A DNA stretch of 64,000 nt from Diphasiastrum complanatum (lineage: Eukaryota > Streptophyta > Lycopodiopsida > Lycopodiales > Lycopodiaceae). The stretch covers positions 26,552,649-26,616,648 of the forward strand of contig CM055100.1 of the NCBI GenBank assembly GCA_029204225.1. The letters run 5' to 3'. The notes under the pieces are model-generated. The model ran no database searches and had not been told where the DNA came from. It saw nothing but the letters and a program-made list of their open reading frames with translations. Below, piece by piece: positions 36,361 through 47,161 of the stretch (positions within the stretch are counted from its first letter, which is position 1; every line of letters begins with the position of its first letter). Both the position numbers and the translations under genes were made by a program.

Positions 36361-38058
36361 ATCAATAGCATGAAGGATAGCAAATCAGACACCACACCTT
36401 CCCAGATTAGCAACTGTGCAACAGGAGGCAGAACCGGAACCAGCACCAATGGATTCAATGGGCCAACGTCTACCTGTCACTCCCTTGCAAGCAGTCCGGA
36501 GAGCACCATGGATGGAAATACCAAAATATGACGGATCATCAGATCCCATCCAATTCCTCCAGATCTACGAGCAAGCTTGTGAAATCTATGGCGAACGGAC
36601 ACCTGTAGAGAAGCTGATGCTATTCCCTATGTCCTTACTGGCAGTGGTTCAGGATTGGTTTTTCAACCTATAAGAGGAAGAAAAATTTACCTGGGAAGCG
36701 GTTAAAGCGGCTCTCATTACGCGCTTTAAACCAAAAAAGTTCCTGGAAGACCCGTTTCTCTAGCTGAGCAAAGTCAAGATGAGAAAACGAAAAACGGTCC
36801 GGGACTATATTGAACGGGTCAAACATCTACGATCCGACTGCAGTGCAGCCCTAACTCCCGATCATGCGGTGATCATGTGGTTCTAGCCGGATTACCACGA
36901 AGCATCATAAGAGAACTGAAACGACGGGAGCAATATGCTACTCTACAAGAAACTATGGAAGATGCCATCAAGGAAGAGGATGAGAGATCTGACAACGAAT
37001 ATCCTTCCACCCACACTCCTACTCCCTCGATTGCATCATCATCATCAAACGCATCCACTCTATCTACAGAACTGCTGTTGGAGCAAATGACAAAATTACA
37101 CAAACAGTAGATGGAGCAACTTACGACGCAGTTTGACCAAAAACTGAAAGCCTTGCAGGAAACTGTAGCAGTAACTCCACACCAACCAAAACCAAACCAG
37201 CTGCAGTATCCTCGACGGGAGAATGTATGGTATTCAGTATGCACACAAAACCATACAACGAACAAGTGTCCAGTCCTAAAGCAAAATCTGAGACTGACAC
37301 ATAGATTCTGCCATCTGTGCAATGCAACATCGCATGATATGGCATTTTGCCCGTTTAACCCCTGGATTGTTCAACAGAAGAGAAGTTCTTATCAGACTTC
37401 CTATCCTTATCATCAAGGGGCACCCAACGTGGCACCAAGGTACGGCGCACCAAATCAATCACAATATATGGCCTTACCTGCTCCACCAGGGCCAACCAAT
37501 CAACAAGTGGCCCATGTAAATCTAACAACAGCAGAATTATAGATGCAAATGCCACCTCAATCTGAGCAGCAACAATGCTATGGACCAGATGAACCATTTA
37601 TGGATCCTACCATAAATGAATATGTTTCGGCCTATGCAGCTCAAACTCAACGCCAAGGCAAAAGAAATTACAACTGCTACGGATGCGACGAAGGACACAA
37701 AATAGCAAAATGTCCCTACAAGGGACAATATACAATCTCCTGCCGAGAATGCGATTATGGACATTGTTACAAGAATTGTCCATTTAAACCTGGAACCAGT
37801 GCACCTCTTAACCTCGTTGCCATACAACAACCAGCAGTTCTAGCAGGGATGCCATCTGAAGGTCGACAATTCCACGCTCTTGTGTTAGCTGTTATGCGAA
37901 CACATAAGAGGAAGGAAGTGGCTCCCTCACCATTGCCATTGGTCACTGATGACCAACCCTCAACTTCAGCGCCATATGTAAATGTGAGGGAAGAGAGAAG
38001 ACAATACCAGAAAATAAGACATTGGGTACAAAAAGCACAAGCGGAGGAAAAAGAATAA
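36361..38058 (+). pseudogene. Gag of element D, with four zinc knuckles
   Basis: Capsid: WMEIPKYDGSSDPIQFLQIY, VVQDWFFNLEE (after a stop), TWEAVKAALITRFKPKKFL, a Retrotrans_gag pattern. From 36,877 to 38,058 a single frame is broken only by UAG at 37,108-37,110 and 37,540-37,542. Four knuckles: YSVCTQNHTTNKC (37,231-37,269, first Cys replaced by Tyr), CHLCNATSHDMAFC (37,309-37,350, canonical X4 spacing), CYGCDEGHKIAKC (37,675-37,713) and CRECDYGHCYKNC (37,741-37,779), the last two and the first with X3 spacing. All are followed by Pro. The tail (AVMRTHKRKEV ... QYQKIRHWVQKAQAEEKE) matches fragment A. Confidence 0.85.
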
Positions 38059-38289
38059 GAAAGAGACAATTACAAAGAACCTCCAGTTGGCTTCGAACAG
38101 GAACCGCAAGCGGGCTCACCATTGCGCACTGATCAAAATGATCGGTTGCACCAACATGAATCACCTTTTCACATGGTGGAGTCTGAGGAACCACGCACTG
38201 AAAGGCTCACACTTTTGCTATCAAGCCATGTTAGTTTACCACTTGGGAAACTACTGCAGATTGCACCACAAGCGAAAAGCCTTCTAGCC

Positions 38290-38782
38290 CGCACTTGAGC
38301 CCATATATTGTGCGGGCTATGATGAAACAAATAACGTCCTCCACATCGGAGTAGCATGGGAAAGTGAGGAACACAACATCACTTTGCCAATCAAACACAA
38401 GAGATACGAGGATGAGACAGTAGTGGTAGATGGAGGATCGGGTGTCAATCTGATCTGCACTACTTTATATGAAAAATGGGGTCTACAAGGATTGAAGCCA
38501 ACAAGATTCGCCATCAAACTAGCAAATCAATCTTGTGTGAAACCAAAAGGTGTAGTTGCCGATATCCTCGTAAAGATAGCAAGCATGCAGTTTGTGATCA
38601 CTTTTGTAGCCATGGATATACCTGAATCTCCATCTGCATACCGTGTTTTATTGGGAAGACCATGGTTGAGGACTGCGCAAGTAGTACACAACTGGGGTAC
38701 AGAGAAACTCACCTTAGAGAACAGAGAACAGGCTGTAAAGGTTGATCAAGCCACATGGGCGGTGAAACCTTTTGCACCCTAA
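38290..38782 (+). pseudogene. Gypsy aspartic protease, element D
   Basis: Open frame with active-site loop VVVDGGSGVNLICTTLYEKW, then FVITFVAMDIPESPSAYRVL and LLGRPWLRTAQVVHNWG. The D-G-G loop and the conserved RPWLR..QVVHNWG block match fragment A. It ends in a frameshift at about 38,775; the C-terminal extension continues in the next frame. Confidence 0.85.
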
Positions 38783-39673
38783 GGCTGATGACGGATCATC
38801 CATGACAGATCATACGATTGATCGCCCAAGGCCAGCCAAGGGAGGTCACTATGATTCAGAGACGGATGTCGTGACATGGACAGATGCATTAGCAACTATT
38901 GACTGCCAGGCATGTCAGTATGAATCAGATCCAGAACCTAGTACATCTTCGTCCAAATGTTACACTATGGACACACCAATCACATTTGGGGTGAATATGA
39001 TAAACGTAGCATGGCTGTCAGCAAAGCCTATTGAGAACCCAGTGGACGATGATCTAGTCCGTTGGCAACATGCTCTAACTTATAATAAGGAGATTGAGCT
39101 GACTGATGAACAAGTCCTATACCACATGGACCCAGATCGTTACGGAACCAAGAAGGTACCAGCTCAACCACCACAAAAGTCTGCTATGGCGAAAGTCTCA
39201 AGGATCGATCCACCCAAGGCACCTGTGAATAAGAAGAATCAGTTGAAGCAACGATACAACCAGGTGATCCGATGGAGTAACCTACCCGAAGAGGCGATAG
39301 CTACAGTGGACGTTGATATTCGCAACCATGAGGCGAATGTCGCGGCAGCCCGAAGAAAGACAACAAGGATGAACCCACCAAAATGACAAAAAAGGAAAAA
39401 AAGAAGGTGTTGGATTTCTTAAAGTCAATCTAGTTGGACTCAGGTACAGCATCATCTTTAACACAGGTGACAGAAAATCAAAAAATGACCAGTCGGGCCA
39501 AGATCAATATGCTGAAAGAGGAATCTCGACGAGCTCTAATTCACGAGATGCTTGATACTTTCAAGAATTATACTTTGGATGACGTGGTAATCATGATGTC
39601 ACAAGCCCAGCGAGAACCTGATCAAATACAGGCACCAGCGGAACAAGTTTTTGAGGGACCTGCGCGACCATAG
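38772..39673 (+). pseudogene. Protease-to-RT linker, element D
   Basis: 38,772-39,386 reads DHTIDRPRPAKGGHYDSETD, TPITFGVNMINVAWLSAKPI and IELTDEQVLYHMDPDRYGTK, matching fragment A in order. 39,434-39,673, in another frame, ends with HEMLDTFKNYTLDDVVIM and FEGPARP followed by UAG at 39,671-39,673. No catalytic motif was recognised in this linker. Confidence 0.75.
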
Positions 39674-40009
39674 CCAATGAATCTTGCGGAGCCAGGAGAA
39701 GAAGAAAATATAGTGCATGTGGGAGAGCAATTAACACCCACACAATTCAAGAGACTATGATCCTTGTTGGTGGAATGTAAAGACTGTTTTTCCTGGAGCT
39801 ATAGTAATCTAAAGGGCATTCCGCCAACAGGAATCCAACATACCATACATACCCTTGGTGGACGGAGAAGTCCCCAAGGTGAGCCGTTACTACCTTTGCA
39901 ACCTCAATTATACAGATTGATCAAGCAGGAGTTGCAAAAGCTGATGGATGCAGATTTCATTTACGAGATCGAGCACACGGAATGGGTACTGCCGATAGTT
40001 ATAATACAA
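39674..40009 (+). pseudogene. Gypsy RT N-terminal part, element D
   Basis: In frame with the preceding UAG: PMNLAEPGEEENIVHVGEQL, a UGA at 39,758-39,760, CKDCFSWSYSNLKGIPPTGI, ELQKLMDADFIYEIEHTEWV and LPIVIIQKRR. It stops in an A/G-rich tract where a different reading frame (an integrase tail) takes over. Palm motifs are absent. Confidence 0.8.
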
Positions 40010-40242
40010 AAAAGAAGAAGTATGATAATCATATTAGGAAATGTGATCTGAAAGCTGATGACTTTGTGCTGATATATGACAGTCGACATCAAAAGTTCCC
40101 TGACAAACTCCATATGAGATGGCTTGGATTTTATAAAATCATAGAAGTGTTTGACAATGGTTCTGTGCAACTTCAATCACTTGAAGGTGAACTGCTACCT
40201 ACACGTATTAATGGGTCCAGACTGAAGAAATACTACCTTTGA
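40010..40242 (+). pseudogene. Gypsy integrase C-terminal tail joined to D RT
   Basis: KKYDNHIRKCDLKADDFVLI then MRWLGFYKIIEVFDNGSVQL and INGSRLKKYYL is a standard integrase C-terminal domain with its GPY/F-like fold and the common R.NGSRLK.Y end. It directly follows the first codons of RT, so most of RT, RNase H and integrase have been deleted. The join lies in AAAAAAGAAGAAG, consistent with template switching or illegitimate recombination. Confidence 0.8.
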
Positions 40243-41064
40243 CCATAATTTTTTTTATATTATTATTCGTATTATTTTCTAGTATTTTTCTGGAATTTTT
40301 CGTGAATTTTCTTTTATCTTTTCTAATATTTTTCGCGTCTTTTCTTTTATCTTTTCTAAAAATTTTCGTGAAATTTTCTACCACCTTCCAACATTTTTCA
40401 TAATGTCTCGTGAAATTTTCAAGAATTTTTCTCTCAATATTTCAATATAAATTTTAAAGTATTTTCGAGAATTTTTCGCGACACTAAATTTGTTAATTAA
40501 ATTTTCGTAAATCATTTTCAAGAATTTTTCTAAAATCTTTTCTAGCATTTTCTCTAGTTTTTCGAGAAATTTTTGTGAGTTTCTGTATCATTTTTTATAG
40601 GATCCTGCGAGAAAGTTTCGCAAAACTTTCTAAAATCTTTCTAGCATATTTTCGAGAATCTCTCGACCTACTTTTTGTATTCCTCCATTAAAGATGATGG
40701 CCACGTGATCATCATTTTTCACACGTATGTACGCTCACATATCAAAAAAGAAATAGTTTCTTCTTGATTTGATTTTTTTTTTTTTCACAAACGATCTTCC
40801 ATCATTAAAGATCGATCTGTCAAATTATAGTTTCAAACACTGAGCCATGCACGTCCTCCATAAATGGAAGTGACAGATGTCATGTCACCATGCCACGTCA
40901 TCATCCCTTCCACACCACTACTGCATATCAGAGTTATTTTTCATTTTTCTTCCTTACACTTTCTGCCTGCGAGTTTATGCTTTCCTGCGCTTATTCTCTT
41001 TGCGATCAAAGCTCACTCATACGAACTATTGCGATCTACGGAGCTGTTGTCAAACATTCGACCA
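40243..41064 (+). other. AT-rich spacer after the integrase tail
   Basis: 40,243-40,680 is T-rich with many TTTTCG.GAATTTTTC words; no gene. 40,680-41,064 resembles untranslated sequence before the ORF starting at 41,065. It parallels the spacer between integrase and extra ORF in E/C. Confidence 0.45.
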
Positions 41065-41257
41065 ATGGCTTCCGGATCAAGTTCTAGTTCTACCATCATT
41101 TGGAAAGCACGCGCAGGAATCCGCCTGACATCCATCCAGTCTTATTTGGATCAATGCAGGTTGGGTGATCTGAAAGTGGATCCTTCTATAATTTTATCTG
41201 AAGTCAGCACGTAATTTGTGAACTCCATCCACTCAATCTCTGAGGTGGACTTCAATT
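41065..41257 (+). pseudogene. Start of an unknown ORF after integrase
   Basis: ATG at 41,065 opens MASGSSSSSTIIWKARAGIR and LTSIQSYLDQCRLGDLKVDP, a UAA at 41,212-41,214, then FVNSIHSISEVDFNFG up to the inverted repeat at 41,258. The Met-Ala-(x)-Ser-Ser-Ser start and the position, spaced after an integrase tail, resemble the extra ORF of E/C, but no direct similarity is evident further on. Product unknown. Confidence 0.35.
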
Positions 41258-41285
41258 TTGGTCCATTTTTGTTAAGTTGTTGCAA
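41258..41285 (+). repeat. 28-bp inverted repeat, left copy
   Basis: Exactly the reverse complement of 42,827-42,854. Starts TTGGTCCATTTTTG and ends GTTGTTGCAA. Similarity to the right copy resumes near 41,300-41,340 after a short insertion. A partial third copy (TCCATTTTTGTTAAGTTG) occurs at 41,353-41,370. Confidence 0.9.
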
Positions 41286-41369
41286 TATCTTATTAACAGT
41301 TGCTGCAAGTCAATATGTCATGCAATGTCTTCAGAGATAAGATATTGCATAGTCCATTTTTGTTAAGTT

Positions 41370-42826
41370 GGCAGTCAATATCTTATTAACAATATTTTTC
41401 AAAGCAAAATGTCCACCTGCGTCTTCTGAGTATAAGGCTTTAACGACCTTTTTAATGTCTTCAGTTTCGAGACATCTTCGAAGCTGATGATCTTTAAGCT
41501 TGTACAAGATATTGTTAATAATCGTATAAGGTGCTACTTTATATTGAAAAACTGTCTTTTGCTCCAAATCGTAACCATCCGGATATATCTGATCCTTGAG
41601 ATACATAATAATATCAGAATGTAACGAATTTGTAGATGAAATCTCGAATAAATGTTCGTCTGAAAAATCATCATTGATAGGTTCTTCAATTTTTCCCGTG
41701 CTGAGTCGTGAAAGATAATCAGCATTTATATGATACTTTCCTTGGCGAAGTTCTACTTGATAAGTAAATTCCTACAGAAGTAGAACCCATCGAGCAATTC
41801 GTCTTGATAGATCTGGTTTATTTACAAGATACTTAAGAGCATAGTGATCAACATGAAAAATAAATGCATATCCTAGCAAATAATGTCGAAATTTCTTAAC
41901 AGTGAAAATCATTCCAAGAGCTTCCCTTTCTGTAGCCGAATAATTCTTCTCTGAGGCACTGAGCTGTCGACTCGCATAGTAAATGGGATGATCTTTCTTC
42001 TAGTCGTCCTTCTGGCTTAGACAGACGCCAATAGCAAATGCAGAAACATCCACATAACTATGAAATAAAATAGCCCAGTTGGGTGGTCTAAGAATAGGAA
42101 CATTGATCAACCTTTGCTTAAGTTCTTCGAATGCTTTCTGCTGTTCATTCGTCCACAAGTATTCCACTTGTTTCTTCAGTAGATGTGTAAGAGAGGCAAC
42201 AATAGAAGCATGATTTTGAAAAAATCTTCGGTAATAGCCGACATGTCCTAAGAAAGCTCTTAGTTCACGTAAATTGGTTGGTATCTGGAGATTCTTTATA
42301 AGCTCGACTTTATCTTTGTCGACTTCTATTCCTCTGTTAGATATTATGTGTCCAAGTAATATTCCTTCTTTCATATCGAAAAAACATTTCTTTGGATGAA
42401 GAGATAAACAAGTATCTCGACACCGATGCAATGTTAATTTCAGCTTCTGCCGGTGCGTCTTTATATCAATATATACACAGAAATCATCAATAAATATTTC
42501 GAGAAAAGTTTTTACGAAGGCAGCAAAAATTAAGATCATGATTTGCTGAAAAGTCACTGGAGCGTTACAAAGACCAAAGGGCATTTTGCTGTAGGCATAA
42601 GTGCCCCAATACGTAGTGAATGTAGTCTTTGAACGATCCTCCTTCCGCACTCCAACCTGATTGTAACCAGAAAAACCGTCACAAAAACTGTAACGCTCCT
42701 GACCAGCAACCTGATCTAAGATGGAATTCGTGAAGGGCCGAGGATGATGATCCTTCCTTGTGGCAACATTGAGTTTGCGGAAATCCTGGCATATTCTTAT
42801 TTTGAGACATTGGCGGACATATTGAC
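41370..42826 (-). pseudogene. Gypsy RT/RNase H/integrase N-terminal fragment G (second copy of F-type pol)
   Basis: Matches 24,530-25,940 of element F closely and in the same orientation. The frame at 42,000-42,650 is open for 216 codons: PFGLCNAPVTFQQIMILIFA, active site FIDDF, GHIISNRGIEVDKDKVELIK, LRELRAFLGHVGYYRRFF and WAILFHSYVDVSAFAIGVCL (start of RNase H). RNase H and the HHCC module of integrase (EDAGGHFALKNIVNKIL) follow in broken frames. Both ends are abrupt and lie inside the 28-bp inverted repeat. Confidence 0.88.
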
Positions 42827-42854
42827 TTGCAACAACTTAACAAAAATGGACCAA
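42827..42854 (-). repeat. 28-bp inverted repeat, right copy
   Basis: Reverse complement of 41,258-41,285, perfect over 28 bp. Together they bracket pol fragment G. Confidence 0.9.
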
Positions 42855-43067
42855 TGGGATGACAAAGATTCAAACTGGCCAATCAAATTGCGGCCCTTCA
42901 TTTACCACTTGGTAGCCAAGTTTGAAAGCGGGGTGATCCATTGCTCGTTGACTCACTTGCCGAAATTTAAGAAATGGGCACCAAGTGAAAGGCCAGGCAA
43001 AGGGGTGATTCACTTGCGCTACTTTGGAACGACCTTTAAATTGAGAGGGTTGAAGGGTCACAGATGA
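42855..43067 (+). pseudogene. Unknown ORF fragment right of G
   Basis: Plus frame: QWDDKDSNWPIKLRPFIYHL, VAKFESGVIHCSLTHLPKFK and GVIHLRYFGTTFKLRGLKGH, then stop. It may continue the ORF broken at 41,257. The minus strand is also open here (112 codons), so the coding strand is not certain. No family recognised. Confidence 0.3.
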
Positions 43068-43210
43068 AAGATGAAGGGGTTTTGAAATTGTGACCTTATC
43101 ATGTGGGACCCGGGTCACCTCTAAAGCTACCGGTCTAATGATGGTAATGGTCGGTTGTATGACCGAATCACGACTCGTCATTGTCTCTGTAAATTCACCT
43201 TCAAGCATTC

Positions 43211-44222
43211 ACGATCCGAGAAGCTGTTGCAGATAAACGAAGCAAGAAAACTATGGGAGGCTGGAGCAAAATCGATCACCTCGCATAGCAGATCCAGGAC
43301 AATATCTGTTAAATCCTGAGGATTTTCCCTATGCCAGATAATTAATGTTTTCAAGGATTGCATTATCCTCAGTTACAATTATGCACATTGTTTCAAAGGC
43401 ACCTAGCAGAAAGCAAGAGAAGCTAGAGTTACATGAAGCGCAAATCAACAGAACAGCGTAGAAGGTAAATTGTTGGCTTGTTTATTATATATTATGCTTA
43501 TGTAGCGACGTATTCATAGCACTGCTGTCATATTTTATTATATTATTTTTTTTTTCAAGTATTATAGGATCATATCAGCACTAACATAACTGGCAATTAG
43601 CTAACTTGTAAATGGGGTAGGCCCCTATATACTTGATGTGGAATATAGTAAAAGTTTGAGCTACATTATTCAATATGATAAGCATATTTTCTAGAGATGC
43701 TGATATGTATCATACGAGCCTGGAATACTTCTGACTGCATTTTTACATGGTGAAGATGTTATCATTTTTTTGCAATGGTATTTGATAGCATAAGCTTCAA
43801 TATGCACAATTTTCACTCTGTATATGCGCTTGTAGGCCAAGCCAAGATTTGAACACAAGGCTCCTGAATATCCTTTTTCTGGAGTAACCAGAATTTGAGC
43901 CTGCATCTTCTAGGACACAGGAGTCAATTATCCAACCTGGCTGGGACAGGGGAAGAAAGACTTAACTATGACTATGGATCAAATTACGACTCTAAGAAAA
44001 ATTCTTAACCACATGAGCCAAGTTTCAAAATTCATGCAGCTGGAAGCTTCCTGAGTTTGTTCAACTTATAGTTTAGGAGTTGTCAGAATAGGAGTCACAT
44101 TTTTTTTGATAATGTTCATTTCCGATTGGAAATTTATTGTGCAGAAAGAATATGAATTAAGAGGAGGATCAAAGAACCTTCTGAGGGAGATATGATATCA
44201 TAGCCTGCTAAAAGGGAACAAG
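43211..44222 (+). other. Upstream region of the metallophosphoesterase gene
   Basis: No transposon protein was recognised. The stretch before the start codon should contain the promoter and 5' UTR of the gene at 44,223, but no distinct TATA box can be singled out. An in-frame TGA at 44,193-44,195 precedes the start codon. Confidence 0.45.
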
Positions 44223-44348
44223 ATGTCACAGGTTGTTTGGAGATTGGCAGCATACTTGGGTGGCATATGGATTATGTCACTAATATATGGAGAACTTATT
44301 GCATTCTATGTGCCTGGATGGACTTGTTCCTGGCCTCTGCTGCCAAAT
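44223..44348 (+). CDS. MPPE1/PGAP5/Cdc1-like metallophosphoesterase, exon 1
   Basis: First coding exon, 42 codons, phase 0 at its end, followed by the donor GTAAGT. Starts MSQVVWRLAAYLGGIWIMSL and continues IYGELIAFYVPGWTCSWPLL. This is an N-terminal membrane anchor followed by the E..AFY.P....CSWP block. From known family sequence, animal MPPE1/PGAP5 and plant homologues share this arrangement of a membrane segment and a Cys-x-Trp-Pro motif. The start is the first ATG in frame after a stop 30 bases upstream. The family acts in the ER/Golgi; PGAP5 removes ethanolamine-phosphate from GPI anchors and yeast Cdc1/Ted1 are relatives. Intron 1 is 9,055 bp and full of retroelement pieces. The coding part itself looks intact. 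Confidence 0.82.
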
Positions 44349-45169
44349 GTAAGTACTTTGTGTTGCCTTGGTACCTTGTTGACTTAAATCGAGTCTTTTG
44401 TAGTGCACTTAGTATCTTAATCTTCACATTCTTTTTCTATTTTTTTGGTGCCTTATCTATTGCAGATGGATTTTTTACTTTGTGCATTGGTATTCCCTGC
44501 CATTAGTTTTTAGATATGAATACTATGGTCATGTTGCTTGGAGTCATATAAGCTTCAATGCATTGTAGATAAAATAATTTTTCAATGAGTCGATTGAGTA
44601 ATCTTAGCATGCCCATGTACATCTAGTTTGAAATAAATACCATCTAGTATCACTCATGTATCTTATATTCATTTCAAACAAGTTACGTACTTGTTCATTG
44701 CTTAGTTTGTGGTATATGCAATGAAATATAAAGATAAAACTGTTGAAATTTCGTTGAATTGAGAGGGACGGTGCAGCTACATGTCCCTCACCTCAAATGC
44801 GAAATTGCCTACCGAATCACAATGAGATCAATTTTCTAAATTGTCCTACTATTTATTGTCAATTGAAGAGAGTACAATGATTTAGATCAAGAATTTAGAC
44901 AAAGATTCTTCCAAAAAGTGGTCATTATCAAGAATAGCATTTTGTTCTACTGTACAAGGTTAATCTACTTGGTGACTGTCTACTTTGTTGCTATCTTATT
45001 CATGGTGTGGTCCTGTGAAATGCTTGGTATACATTCTTCCATATTGCTGTAGCAGATTAAATCTCCTCTAACAATAGGAGGTGCACTCAATGTGATCGTT
45101 TTCTCAAAAGTGAGTGGGTAGGCTTGCTTGAGCTCTAGTTATTGATTGATGGGTTGATTTCCATACTTG

Positions 45170-46469
45170 TGCAATTTAAAATTGAGCATGATTCCCCTGT
45201 ATCACCTTGTTGTATTGGATTGAAGCCCTCACCATAGGGCTTTTGGGCATAGGTGTCCATAATGAATAAGCCAGCATGCATTGTCCCGAAACAATAATCA
45301 AGAGAGATCTTTTAGGATCCTTGATCCTTGACAAGACACTTATCTTCTTTGAACTCAACAACTAGTCCTTGCTTCAACATAGTTGAAACCGAAAGAAACA
45401 TTCTTCTTGATTCCCGGAACATAGAGCACATTCTTAATGTACTTTTCTTCACCATTAGGCAAAATGATGGCTACAATTCCAATTCCATGAACAGAATAAG
45501 ATGCATTATCCGCACATTGTACCTTGCTTCCATTTTGCACTTTCACTAATTTAGTGAATGCTTCTTTGGGAGAAGTCATATGACGAGTACCACCACTATC
45601 AATCACCCATTCAATGGGCTGAAAATCAGCAACTTGCAAAATAGAACCTGAATTCCTCATAGATGTAGAAGTACTAGTAGAAGCAATATTAGACACAAAA
45701 GCATAGTCTTGGTTGAAGAGATCACTACTAGCTTCAAGCTCTTGCTCCAAAGTAGCAAGTGAAGCACTAGTATCAATTCCTCTACTCTCCTCTTTTGCAA
45801 GCTTCTTCTTACAATCCTTGATGAAGTGCCCATACTTCTTGCAATAATGACACTTCTCTTTCTTCTTTTGAGTGTTGACATTTTGATCTCCAATGGGCTT
45901 TTGCTCATCCTTGGAAAGAGGCTTCCTCTTTTTTCTTGGCTTGCCTTTGCCCTTGCCTTTCATGAAGAAAGCTTGATCTTGTTGAGTGTCACCCGCAAAA
46001 TTTTGCCTCGTTTGCTCCTCTTGAAGAAGCAGTCCAACAAGTTCATCAAAGGAGAGTTGCTGTCCCCTAAGAGAGATACTCAAAGATGAAACAAATGGAA
46101 GATAAGATGAAGGTAATGAGTTGAGAGTAATGGAAACAAATTGAGCATCCTCAATTATCTCATCAATATTGAGAAGCTCCTCACGAAGATCCTTGATCTT
46201 CGTCAAGTGATTGGTCACTTGATCCCCTTCTTGCATCTTCAACAAAGAAAGTTGATTTCTGAGATACACTACTCTTGCTGGATTTTTGACTCTATACATA
46301 GTATAAAGTGTATCCCACGCACTTTTTGATGTCTTACAAGACCTAATATGAGGTAAGATAGATCTTTTCATAGCAAGAGCAACCATAGAATGTGCTTGTG
46401 CATCCCTTCTATCCCACTTCTTTTGGTCTTCCGAAGATGGAGAAGTTGATGTTGATGATGATGATCCAC
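45170..46469 (-). pseudogene. Copia gag and protease, element I (part 2)
   Basis: The minus frame at 45,355-46,386 is open for 343 codons: UBN2 gag (SAWDTLYTMYRVKNPARVVY; SLLKMQEGDQVTNHLTKIKD), a Lys-rich stretch, zinc knuckle CHYCKKYGHFIKDC (canonical spacing), then the protease loop WVIDSGGTRHMTSP. A frameshift near 45,388 follows; the other frame continues LVVEFKEDKCLVKDQG, the usual segment before integrase. Integrase and RT are missing. It lies within intron 1 of the metallophosphoesterase gene, on the opposite strand. The hAT-like insertion at 46,470 separates it from its N-terminus. Confidence 0.9.
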
Positions 46470-47161
46470 CAATGTTTCATGGGCGCGTTTCGTACGTCGT
46501 TTCGAAACGCGTATGAAACGTCTGGTTCAGGTTTGAAACGGGAAATTTTTTTTAGGGTTTTTTTTTTGGTTGAAAATGTGTTTTTGAGGGTTTTTGGGGT
46601 TTATAGATGTCATAGAAAGTCTAGTAACAAGTAGATACATCCAATTTCATGAGAACGCTCTAGAGAATGCAATTTCAAGAGGAGAAGCTGTGTATGGTGA
46701 CTATGGTCACTTTCCTCAATCAATTATTGATACTGTCATGGATAGGTTATTAGGTTGCGAGAATCTGTTCATGCCCATTGCCAGTACATACTACAAAGCT
46801 TATGGCACGGTTTTTGGGGTTTACAGATGTCATAGACAGTCTAGTAACAAGTAGATACATCCAATTTCATGAGAATGCTCTAGAGAAACTAGAATGCAAT
46901 TTCAAGAGGAGAAGCTGTGTATGGTGATTATGGTCACTTTCCTCAGTCAATTATTGATACTATCATGGATAGGTTATTAGGTTGCGAGAATCTGTTCATG
47001 CCCATTGCTAGTACATACTACAAAGCCTATGGCGCGGTTTCAGAAAAAAAAAAATTGGTTTTTTTTTTCCAGTCGTTTCGAACACTAAAACGGCGTTTCG
47101 AAACGGGGTCGTTTTGTACGTCCCGTTTCGAACGCTAAAAACGCGTTTCGAGGAAACACTG
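46470..47161. mobile_element. 692-bp non-autonomous hAT-like element
   Basis: Inserted in the copia gag of element I. Ends are CAATGTTTC and GAAACACTG, short imperfect terminal inverted repeats of hAT style. Flanks are TGATCCAC (46,462-46,469) and AGATCCAC (47,162-47,169), an 8-bp target duplication with one mismatch. Subterminal regions are rich in CGTTTCGAAACG-type palindromic words. Removing 692 bp plus one 8-bp duplication puts the two gag parts back in one frame (distance divisible by three), which confirms the boundaries. No transposase is encoded. Confidence 0.82.
46588..47036 (+). repeat. Tandem duplication of about 220 bp inside the hAT-like element
   Basis: Units 46,588-46,808 and about 46,809-47,036 are nearly identical, each starting GTTTTTGGGGTTTA.AGATG and ending AAAGC.TATGGC.CGGTTT. 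The second has a small insertion. The plus frame reads NAISRGEAVYGDYGHFPQSI in both; this may be a captured host gene piece, not identified. Confidence 0.85.

Noticed and set aside
44237-44506. Plus-strand frame of 89 codons starting MEIGSILGWH
   Set aside because: It is in a different frame from exon 1 of the metallophosphoesterase and runs through the GTAAGT donor; the exon 1 frame has family motifs.
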